17,726 bases of DNA from CAIYRG01 sp035318785. Its GTDB lineage: Bacteria > Pseudomonadota > Alphaproteobacteria > Micropepsales > Micropepsaceae. The stretch is from assembly GCA_035318785.1 (NCBI GenBank), contig DATHDZ010000298.1, forward strand, positions 1 to 17,726. Direction: 5' to 3'. Each line of letters begins with the position of its first letter. Positions within the stretch are counted from its first letter, which is position 1. A model generated the notes under the pieces. The model did no database searches. It worked only from the letters and a program-made list of their open reading frames with translations, and was not told the DNA's origin. The translations under genes were made by a program, and so were the position numbers. Below, one piece after another: positions 7,674 through 14,174 of this stretch.

Positions 7674-9629
7674 TTAGCGCGGCTGGGTGACGACGTCGAT
7701 GAGGACAGGTTCGCCCATTTTCACCGCCTCGATGCCGCGCTTGAGGGCGGCGCCGAGATCCTTGGGATCGGTGACCGGGCCGATGCCGACATGGCCCAAG
7801 GCTTCCGCGAGCTTGGCGTAATTGACGAACGGGTCCCGGATCGTGGTGCCGACATGAGCGGTGGAGACGTCGCGCTGGCGCCAATTGGCCATGCGCTGAA
7901 GATGCATGATCTCCTGATGATAGGCGCGATTGTTCCACATCACGGTCAGCATCGGGATCTTATGATGCGACGCCGTCCAGAGGGCGCCCGGCGCATACAT
8001 CGAGTCACCGTCGTTCTGGATGTTGATGCAGAGCCGGCTGGAATCCGCAGCGCGGTGCGCGAAGGCGGCACCCACCGCCGCGGGGAGGCCGTAGCCGATG
8101 CCTGCGCCGCCGGGGCCGCCAATGAACTGATGATGCTGGTCGAAGTTCCACAGGCGATGCGGCCAGTTGGATGGGCTGGAATCGCGCGACACCAGCACCC
8201 AATTCTGATTCTTGATCTGCTGCCAGAGTTCGGCGGAAAACCGCGACGAGCTGATCGGGCTCGCATCCCACGCATTGGAGGCTGCGGCTTGCAGCATGCG
8301 TTCGCGCGCTGCCGCCTGACCCTTCTTCGCCTTCTCGCCGCGTGCGGCGATCATGGCGCGCCGTTCGGCCGGGATGGCCTGTTTCACATATTCCGTCAGC
8401 ATGGGAAGCGTTGCTTCGGCGTCCGCGCCGATGGCGATGTCGACCGACTGATAGCGTTCGAAATCCTGATAATTGGCGCGGATGTAGAGGTCGCCGACGC
8501 CGATGCTGATCAGCTTGGTGCCCGGCTTGATGCGAAGTTTCTGATCGAGGCCTGCGCTGTCGTCCATTTCATTCACGGTGCCCCAGAAATCGGTGAGTTC
8601 GAGGCCCAGAATGACGTCCGCCTGCGGGATCAACGCGCCGCCAAGCTGATAGAGGTGATGATTGTTCGGCATGTTCATGCGGCCGAGCTGATCGATCACC
8701 GGTGCGTTCAACGCTTCCGCGAGATCGACCAGGTGCTTGATCCCGGCCGGCGTGCGCGCCACGCGGTCTACGACGATCACCGGATTGTCCGCCATCGCGA
8801 GCAGGCGGGCCGCTTCGCGCACCGCGTTTGGATCGCCGGCGGGCGGCGCCACCATGTTGAGCTTGGGAATCACCAGGGGCCTGGCGCCCTTTTCGATCGC
8901 GTCTTCCTGAAGCTTTTCTTCGAGCGCCATCAGAACCGGCTCATGCGGCGGCGTCATCGTGATCTTGTAGGCGCGCACCATCGATTCGGCGAAATGCTGC
9001 AGCGATTGCGGGTTGTCGTCCCATTTCGTGAAGTCGCGGATCAGCGAGCCTGGGTCTTGCACCGCGTGAATGGTCGGCACGCCAGGCTGGCGGGTGGCCG
9101 CGTCCATGCGATTTCCCACCATGATGATGGACGACGCCCTGTCGCACCACGCGTTGTAGACGGCCATCGCGGCGTGCTGCAGGCCGACGGTACCGTGGCA
9201 CAAAGCGGCAGCCGGCTTGCCCGCGACTTTGTAATAGCCGTGGGTCATGGCGACCGCGGATTCTTCGTGCATGCAGGTGATGAATTCGGGCTTCTTGTTG
9301 CCGCCGTAATTGACGATCGATTCGTGAATGCCGCGGCAGGAGGAGGCCGGGTTGCTGAACACGAAATCGATGTCGAGCGATTTCAGCACGTCGACCATGA
9401 AGTCCGATCCTGCCGGGCCGGAAAGCGTGCCTGGGCTGGCAGGGACGTTGCCGGCCATCTCAGCTTGCGCCGCCGCGGTGGAGGGACGCTTGACGAAGGC
9501 AGCGGTCTGGTCCGCGTCGGCGGCTCTTGCGTGCTTGACCGCGGGGATCGCGGTCGCCGCGCCGGCCACGGCCGCGCCGGCCAGGAATTTGCGCCGATCT
9601 ACGCCGGTGCCCGCATTTTTACGTGACAT
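7674..9629 (-). CDS. Tat-exported thiamine-diphosphate-dependent enzyme (acetolactate synthase/benzoylformate decarboxylase superfamily)
   Basis: The 651-residue protein opens with a twin-arginine signal, DRRKFLAGAAVAGAA (residues 11-25), ending around ARAADA at 39. A low-complexity linker runs to about 73. The three-domain ThDP enzyme fold follows. The PYR domain has FSNPASS (91-97) and the cofactor-activating E122 in MHEESAVAMTHGYYK. The central domain spans about 265-420. The PP domain has the GGPGGAGIGYGLPAA core (504-518) and a ThDP/Mg site, N539-D540-G541 then 24 residues to N566-N567. The usual GDG is NDG here. The family cleaves or joins 2-oxo acids or related C-C bonds; the exact reaction is unknown. 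GGGAGGG lies 7 nt before the ATG at 9629, and the gene heads an operon with a cytochrome c and a Tat-exported amidase. The enzyme presumably folds with ThDP in the cytosol before Tat export. Confidence 0.9.
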   Translation of the reverse strand: MSRKNAGTGVDRRKFLAGAAVAGAATAIPAVKHARAADADQTAAFVKRPSTAAAQAEMAGNVPASPGTLSGPAGSDFMVDVLKSLDIDFVFSNPASSCRGIHESIVNYGGNKKPEFITCMHEESAVAMTHGYYKVAGKPAAALCHGTVGLQHAAMAVYNAWCDRASSIIMVGNRMDAATRQPGVPTIHAVQDPGSLIRDFTKWDDNPQSLQHFAESMVRAYKITMTPPHEPVLMALEEKLQEDAIEKGARPLVIPKLNMVAPPAGDPNAVREAARLLAMADNPVIVVDRVARTPAGIKHLVDLAEALNAPVIDQLGRMNMPNNHHLYQLGGALIPQADVILGLELTDFWGTVNEMDDSAGLDQKLRIKPGTKLISIGVGDLYIRANYQDFERYQSVDIAIGADAEATLPMLTEYVKQAIPAERRAMIAARGEKAKKGQAAARERMLQAAASNAWDASPISSSRFSAELWQQIKNQNWVLVSRDSSPSNWPHRLWNFDQHHQFIGGPGGAGIGYGLPAAVGAAFAHRAADSSRLCINIQNDGDSMYAPGALWTASHHKIPMLTVMWNNRAYHQEIMHLQRMANWRQRDVSTAHVGTTIRDPFVNYAKLAEALGHVGIGPVTDPKDLGAALKRGIEAVKMGEPVLIDVVTQPR

Positions 9630-9687
9630 GCTTTACCCTCCCAATAGTTCAGCGCCGCCGCCCTAGGCGGAGCGCCGCTCGATTAGA

Positions 9688-9715
9688 TATATATCACGGA
9701 GAAACCGCCTGTCCC
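9688..9715 (-). promoter_or_regulatory. Candidate promoter of the ThDP enzyme-cytochrome-amidase operon
   Basis: Read on the minus strand, GGGACA (9715-9710) is 16 bp from TATATA (9693-9688), inside an AT-rich run that stands out from its GC-rich surroundings. It lies about 60 bp upstream of the ThDP gene start codon. The -10 is good and the -35 matches TTGACA at 4 of 6 positions. An inverted repeat lies just upstream. Confidence 0.45.
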
Positions 9716-9720
9716 ATCAG

Positions 9721-9735
9721 ACTGTTGTGCACAGT
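9721..9735. promoter_or_regulatory. Operator-like inverted repeat ACTGT-N5-ACAGT
   Basis: ACTGT (9721-9725) and ACAGT (9731-9735) are perfect inverted arms around tgtgc, which itself overlaps the palindrome TGTGCACA. It lies 5 bp upstream of the candidate -35, near -47 of the predicted start, a typical activator position. No regulator gene is adjacent. Confidence 0.35.
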
Positions 9736-9744
9736 GCTTATGCG

Positions 9745-9756
9745 AAGACCGGTCTT
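9745..9756. promoter_or_regulatory. Perfect 12-bp palindrome AAGACCGGTCTT
   Basis: This uninterrupted 12-bp palindrome lies between the amidohydrolase stop and the ThDP operon promoter. On the plus strand it is followed by four more T residues, but no plus-strand gene ends here and there is no loop, so a terminator is unlikely. A protein-binding site is possible. Confidence 0.3.
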
Positions 9757-9778
9757 TTTTCCCTTGGGCAAGAGCGGT

Positions 9779-10807
9779 TTAGCGCGGTTTCAACTTCAGC
9801 ATCCGCTCGGCGTTAAGATGATAGATCTGGCGCCTCTCGTCCTCGGTGACGTCGATCTCGTCCAGCACCTTGATGATGTCGCGGATGAAGAGCGGCCCGC
9901 CTTGCGGATCGAACGGGCAATCGGTGCCGAACAGCACATGCTCGCAGCCGAAGAAGTCGATGCCGCAGCGCGTGCCCGAACGCGAACCGTTGATCGCGGT
10001 GTCGGCGAAGAACATCTTGAAATAATCCACCGGGCGGCGGCCCTTCTTCTTCATATTGGCGATGATCTCCGCGTAAGCTGGCTCGGCACCCTCGCGCGTG
10101 CCGAGCTGATCCAGCCCCAATCCCACGCGCGCTTCCAGGAACGGCACCATGGCGCCCAAATGGTGGGTGATGATCTGCAGATTCGGCCAGCGGTCGAAGA
10201 AGCCGGAGAACACCATCCGCGCCATGGCGGCGCTGGTCTCGTAGGGCCAGCCGAAGCACCACCAGATGTCGTATTTGGAACTGTTCTCCGTCGGGTAATC
10301 GGCGAATTTCTGTGGCCGCGTCGGATGCATCCAGATCGGCAGATCATAGGAATGCATCAGTTCGAAGATCGGCGCCAATTCCGGATCGTCCAGCGGACGG
10401 CCATTGACGTTGGTCATGATCTGAATGCCGCGTGCGCCCAGATTCTCCACCGAGCGGGTGATCTCGGCGAGTGCCGCTTTGACATTGTTCATCGGCACCG
10501 ACGCGGCGAAGGCCGGAAAGCGATTCTGATGCTTGGCGACGATCTCGGCCATGCCGTCATTGGCAAGCTTGGCCATGCTAGGAGAGGTCGCCGGCGGCGC
10601 TACATATTCGATGGCCGGCATCGAAAGGGTGAGGATCTGCTGATACTCCGGCCCGAACTCTTCCATCATGCGAAGGCGCGCATTCAGGTCGTACAGAACC
10701 GGGATCTCGAGCCAACGCCGGACCGCGGCCTTGTTGGGGATCACATCCACCATCTTGTCGAAATAGGGCTTGGGAAAAATGTGCGGAAAGATGTCGATCT
10801 TCTTCAC
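9779..10807 (-). CDS. Amidohydrolase-2 family protein (ACMSD/gamma-resorcylate decarboxylase-like)
   Basis: The 342-residue protein lacks a signal peptide and should be cytosolic. It has the amidohydrolase TIM-barrel pattern of the ACMSD/LigW group: strand 1 KKIDIFPHIFP (2-12), H161 in IWMHPTRP, H215/H216 in ITHHLGAMVPFLE and D296 in LFGTDCPFD. In this group the first strand normally carries HxH (or ExH); here it reads F7-P-H9, so one metal ligand seems absent, which may be a subfamily feature. Members decarboxylate or hydrolyse aromatic and related acids. The start is GTG at 10807; the next residues fit the family N-terminus, but only a weak AGG lies upstream. It is on the same strand as the ThDP operon but separated by 149 bp containing a candidate promoter, so it may be a separate transcript of the same pathway. 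Confidence 0.85.
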   Translation of the reverse strand: MKKIDIFPHIFPKPYFDKMVDVIPNKAAVRRWLEIPVLYDLNARLRMMEEFGPEYQQILTLSMPAIEYVAPPATSPSMAKLANDGMAEIVAKHQNRFPAFAASVPMNNVKAALAEITRSVENLGARGIQIMTNVNGRPLDDPELAPIFELMHSYDLPIWMHPTRPQKFADYPTENSSKYDIWWCFGWPYETSAAMARMVFSGFFDRWPNLQIITHHLGAMVPFLEARVGLGLDQLGTREGAEPAYAEIIANMKKKGRRPVDYFKMFFADTAINGSRSGTRCGIDFFGCEHVLFGTDCPFDPQGGPLFIRDIIKVLDEIDVTEDERRQIYHLNAERMLKLKPR

Positions 10808-10869
10808 GGGGATGGGCCTCGGACGATGTGGGATGGGTAAGCGTGCGGGACCTTAGACCAGCGGCTTTG

Positions 10870-10888
10870 AGGGCGGCAAGCGCGCCCT
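10870..10888 (-). terminator. Weak stem-loop after the histidine kinase gene
   Basis: The arms agggcg (10870-10875) and cgccct (10883-10888) form a 6-bp GC-rich stem with a 7-nt loop, 20 nt past the kinase stop on the minus strand. No T-tract follows, so intrinsic termination would be poor. It may act as a pause site or mRNA 3' end. Confidence 0.25.
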
Positions 10889-10907
10889 GACGGCTCTTTC
10901 GCCTCAC

Positions 10908-12386
10908 TCAGGCGACGAGCAGCTCGCCGGCGTTGATTGTGCTCCGCGCGGGGAAGATGACGGTCATGCGCGTACCTTGGCCAACCTCGCTCTCGAGAAC
11001 CACCCGTCCGCCATGCATCTCGACGAGCCCCTTGACGATCGGCAGCCCCAGCCCCGTGCCGCGCTCGGCGCTGGTGACGTCGGGCCGGCCATGCCCCAAT
11101 CGGTCGAAAAGCTGCGACTGATCTTCTGCAGCGATGCCGATGCCGGTGTCGGAAACACAGAGCTCGATCTCGCCCACCGCATTCAACGCAAGGGAAACTT
11201 CGATGCTTCCGCCGGGCGGCGTGTACTTGACCGCGTTCGACAGCAGATTGTTCAGGATTTGCCGCACGGCATGAATGTCCGCATTCAGCAGCGGCAGGCG
11301 TCGGGGCAAGACCGGGGCAACGTTGACGTCCTTGGCTTTGGCTTTCTCTTCCACCAGGCGCACCTCGTCCAGCACGATCCCCGTGATATCGATCGGTTCC
11401 GAGAGGAGGGCTTTCTTGCCGGCTTCGATCTTCGCGAGGTCGAGAATGTCGCCGATCAGCGCGAGCAAATGATGTCCGGATTGATGAATGAAACCCCCAT
11501 ATTCCGAATATTTGTCGCTGTTGCCGAAAGCACGCGTCCTCACAATATCGGAGAAGCCGATGATGGCGTTGAGGGGCGTACGCAGCTCATGGCTCATATT
11601 GGCGAGGAACTCGGATTTTGCCTTGCTTGCGGCCACCGCCTGGGCGTGCGCATGGTCGGCTTCGATCTTGGCCTCGCGCAAATTTGCAATGAGACGCTCG
11701 CTGTCCTGCTCCAGACGTCTGGCTCTGTTGAATCGTACATGATTCATGCAGGCTTGCGCCGCGATCATGGTGACGTAGAGAATAAGCAGCTGAAACAAGC
11801 GCAAATGTTTGCTGTAGCCGCTGACGACTTCGATCCCGAGGAGAAACGCCGAGATCGTGACGACGGAAACGGCACCGGCGGTCGCATGCCACGCGAACAT
11901 GCTGCTTGTCGCAGCAAGGGTGCAGGCGAGGACGAGGATGGTGAGCAAATGCCCTTCATCGTTCCACGGCGTCCAAAGGGAAAAGCAAAATGTTCCCCAG
12001 GCCATCAACAGGGTAAACATCGCGAAGGGGATCGTCCTTGCGTTTTCGCTTGTGCGCGTGACGATGTCTTCACCTGGGGAGTGCCCGCGGAGCAGCAGAA
12101 TCTCGTTCGCCGCGGACGCGACCGCCAACACCGCCCATGCCGCGAGCGGGCCGCTAATCGCGCCGCGGGCGGCATGAAGCAATATCAGCATCACGCCCAC
12201 GAGAGGGAGCGCGTAATCGAGCACCCTGACATTTGTGCGCACGAGTTCGAGCTGCGTTTCGATAATCCGCGCTTCGGAAACATTTGCCGGATTGAGCGAT
12301 TGCCGAACAGCCTGATTAAGCCGGGACGGCCCGCTGATGAGCCTTTTCCCGAACGCCGTCAGTGCCGTCGTCCATCGATGCACCAT
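10908..12386 (-). CDS. Membrane-bound sensor histidine kinase (PleC/DivJ-like)
   Basis: The protein has 492 residues. An N-terminal region of about 50 residues is followed by five or six hydrophobic segments (roughly 55-215) and a short coiled stretch (222-255). The HisKA domain has the phosphoacceptor H266 in SHELRTPLNAIIGFSDI. The catalytic domain has N384 (N box), D413-x-G-x-G417 (G1) and G443-T-G-L-G-L (G2). No periplasmic sensor, PAS or receiver domain is evident, so the membrane block may be the sensor. HisKA sequences of this type are common in alphaproteobacterial PleC/DivJ kinases, though orthology is not shown. The ATG at 12386 has GGAGAG 7 nt upstream; the frame stays open far upstream, but only as an antisense shadow of prfC. 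No response regulator gene is next to it. A CtrA-type box lies 84 bp before its start. Confidence 0.9.
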   Translation of the reverse strand: MVHRWTTALTAFGKRLISGPSRLNQAVRQSLNPANVSEARIIETQLELVRTNVRVLDYALPLVGVMLILLHAARGAISGPLAAWAVLAVASAANEILLLRGHSPGEDIVTRTSENARTIPFAMFTLLMAWGTFCFSLWTPWNDEGHLLTILVLACTLAATSSMFAWHATAGAVSVVTISAFLLGIEVVSGYSKHLRLFQLLILYVTMIAAQACMNHVRFNRARRLEQDSERLIANLREAKIEADHAHAQAVAASKAKSEFLANMSHELRTPLNAIIGFSDIVRTRAFGNSDKYSEYGGFIHQSGHHLLALIGDILDLAKIEAGKKALLSEPIDITGIVLDEVRLVEEKAKAKDVNVAPVLPRRLPLLNADIHAVRQILNNLLSNAVKYTPPGGSIEVSLALNAVGEIELCVSDTGIGIAAEDQSQLFDRLGHGRPDVTSAERGTGLGLPIVKGLVEMHGGRVVLESEVGQGTRMTVIFPARSTINAGELLVA

Positions 12387-12431
12387 CGAATGCTCTCCGC
12401 GCTGACTCTGCGCCCCCCTGCCACCATGTGT

Positions 12432-12460
12432 TTGACAGGTCGGGGTTAACATGGATTTTC
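12432..12460 (+). promoter_or_regulatory. Candidate promoter upstream of prfC
   Basis: A perfect TTGACA (12432-12437) is followed after 16-17 bp by a poor -10 (gatttt/attttc, 12454-12460). It would start transcription just before the CtrA-type box and about 120 bp ahead of the prfC start codon. The -10 is weak, so the assignment is tentative. Confidence 0.25.
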
Positions 12461-12469
12461 GAGGCAGGA

Positions 12470-12485
12470 TTAACGAGGGTTTAAC
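12470..12485 (+). promoter_or_regulatory. CtrA-type binding site TTAA-N7-TTAAC
   Basis: The sequence ttaa-cgagggt-ttaac is an exact match to the full CtrA consensus of alphaproteobacteria. It lies in the 201-bp divergent gap between the histidine kinase gene (start 12386, minus) and prfC (start 12588, plus). A further GTTAAC half site lies at 12445-12450. Placed at the -35 of a minus-strand promoter, it would suit regulation of the kinase gene. Binding is inferred from the motif only. Confidence 0.55.
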
Positions 12486-12587
12486 GCATTCAGGCATCGG
12501 GTTCTGACGGCCCGTACCGAGCCTGTGCATGCGATTGCATCCGTGGCCTGCCGCTGCTAGGCACGCGCGCGCGTTAAGGATTTGCCG

Positions 12588-14174
12588 ATGAGTGCCGATG
12601 GCCGTCCCGCCCGTGGAACCCCCGCCGCCGAAGCGGCGCGAAGGCGCACATTTGCAATCATCTCGCATCCCGACGCCGGCAAGACGACGCTGACGGAGCA
12701 ATTGCTGCTCCTGGGCGGCGCGATCCGCCTGGCAGGCCAGGTGAAGGCGCGAGGCGAAGCGCGCCGCGCCCGCTCCGACTGGATGAAAATCGAGCAGGAG
12801 CGCGGCATCTCGGTCACCACCGCGGTCATGACCTTCGAATTCGAGGATTCGGTCTTCAATCTCCTCGACACGCCGGGCCATGAGGATTTTTCGGAAGATA
12901 CGTATCGCACCCTCACGGCGGCGGATTCGGCCGTGATGGTGATCGACGCCGCCAAAGGCATTGAAACCCAGACCCGCAAATTGTTCGAAGTCTGCCGGCT
13001 GCGCGACATCCCGATCATCACCTTCATCAACAAGATGGACCGCGAGGCGCGCGATCCGTTCGAATTGATCGATGAGATCGCCGACCAGCTTCAGCTGGAG
13101 TGCGCACCGTTGAATTGGCCGGCGGGATCGGGGCTCAATTTCCGCGGCGTCTTCGACCTTGAAAGTAGCGAGTTCGTTAAGTTCGCACAGGGCGAGCCGC
13201 GCACCACCGATCTCGCGGGCCTGTCCGAGGATGTGCGCGCCAAGCTCCTGGAAGAGGTCGAACTCGTGCGGCATGCCTCCTCGCCGTTCGATCTGGAGGT
13301 CTATCGCGGTGGGCACATGACGCCGGTTTTCTTCGGCGCGGCGCTGAAGAATTTCGGCGTGCGGGGCCTGCTTCAGGCGCTCGGCCGACTCGCGCCGCCG
13401 CCGCGGGCGCAAGCGGCGCAGGGGCGCGAGGTTCAGCCGTCGGAAGATCAGGTCACGGGCTTCGTCTTCAAGGTGCAGGCCAATATGGACCCGAACCATC
13501 GTGACCGCGTGGCGTTCTTGCGTCTCTGCTCGGGGCGTTTCCGGCGCGGCATGAAGCTGAAGCAGTCGGGCACGGGCAAGATGATCGGGGTGCACAATCC
13601 CATCCTCTTCTTCGCGCAGGAGCGCGAGGTGGTGGATGAAGCCTGGCCGGGCGACATCATCGGCATCCCGAACCACGGCGTGCTGCGCGTCGGTGACACC
13701 TTGACCGAGGGAGAGGCGCTCGTCTTCACCGGCATTCCCAATTTTGCGCCGGAGATTTTGCGCCGCGTGCGGCTGTTCGATGCGATGAAAGCCAAACATC
13801 TGAAGCGTGCGCTGGAGAGCCTGGCGGAGGAGGGCGTGACGCAGGTGTTCAAGCCCCTGATCGGCGCGCAATGGACGGTGGGCGTGGTCGGACAGCTGCA
13901 GCTCGATGTGCTCAAGAGCCGGCTCCAAGCGGAATATGGTCTGGATGCGGATCTCGAAGCCTCGCCCTATGAGACCGCGCGCTGGATCGACGGTACGCCG
14001 GACGAGGTGGTGAAATTCCGCGACGCCAATCGCGGCCAGATGGCCGAAGATCGCGACGGAGCGCCCGTGTTCCTGGCCAAGAGCGCCTGGGAGTTGGGCT
14101 ATGTCGGCGGCAAGTTCCCCAGCATCAAATTCCTGAAGACCCGCGAGCGCAGGAGCCACTCCGAAGCCGCGTAA
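12588..14174 (+). CDS. prfC: Peptide chain release factor 3
   Basis: The 528-residue length matches RF3 (529 in E. coli). Translation-GTPase motifs are in order: P-loop SHPDAGKTT (26-34), the RF3-type effector stretch SDWMKIEQERGISVTT (63-78), D94-T-P-G-H98 and N148-K-M-D151. The body and C-terminal domain (e.g. FKPLIGAQWTVGVVGQLQLDVLKSRL in segments) continue the RF3 pattern to the end. RF3 removes RF1/RF2 from the ribosome after peptide release, using GTP, in the cytosol. The ATG at 12588 is chosen because AAGGA lies 7 nt upstream; a TTG two codons earlier is in frame but less well placed. It is divergent from the histidine kinase gene and ends directly against the stop codon of the decarboxylase gene with no spacer. 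Confidence 0.97.
   Translation: MSADGRPARGTPAAEAARRRTFAIISHPDAGKTTLTEQLLLLGGAIRLAGQVKARGEARRARSDWMKIEQERGISVTTAVMTFEFEDSVFNLLDTPGHEDFSEDTYRTLTAADSAVMVIDAAKGIETQTRKLFEVCRLRDIPIITFINKMDREARDPFELIDEIADQLQLECAPLNWPAGSGLNFRGVFDLESSEFVKFAQGEPRTTDLAGLSEDVRAKLLEEVELVRHASSPFDLEVYRGGHMTPVFFGAALKNFGVRGLLQALGRLAPPPRAQAAQGREVQPSEDQVTGFVFKVQANMDPNHRDRVAFLRLCSGRFRRGMKLKQSGTGKMIGVHNPILFFAQEREVVDEAWPGDIIGIPNHGVLRVGDTLTEGEALVFTGIPNFAPEILRRVRLFDAMKAKHLKRALESLAEEGVTQVFKPLIGAQWTVGVVGQLQLDVLKSRLQAEYGLDADLEASPYETARWIDGTPDEVVKFRDANRGQMAEDRDGAPVFLAKSAWELGYVGGKFPSIKFLKTRERRSHSEAA

Noticed and set aside
7791..9626. A 611-codon plus-strand open frame opposite the ThDP enzyme gene
   Set aside because: It is rich in Arg, His and Asp in the pattern of antisense reading of GC-rich codons, has no recognisable motif, and overlaps a clear gene on the other strand.
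9630..9778. A ThDP riboswitch upstream of the ThDP enzyme gene
   Set aside because: No THI-box-like conserved elements were seen, and the leader after the candidate promoter is only about 50 nt, too short for that riboswitch.
12582..12587. TTG at 12582 as the prfC start
   Set aside because: AAGGA is 7 nt before the ATG at 12588 but only 1 nt before the TTG, so the ATG is the better start.
12387..14159. The histidine kinase frame stays open far upstream, giving a possible 1083-residue protein
   Set aside because: The extra part lies wholly antisense to prfC, whose protein is unmistakable. A good ribosome-binding site (GGAGAG) and the fitting N-terminus place the kinase start at 12386.
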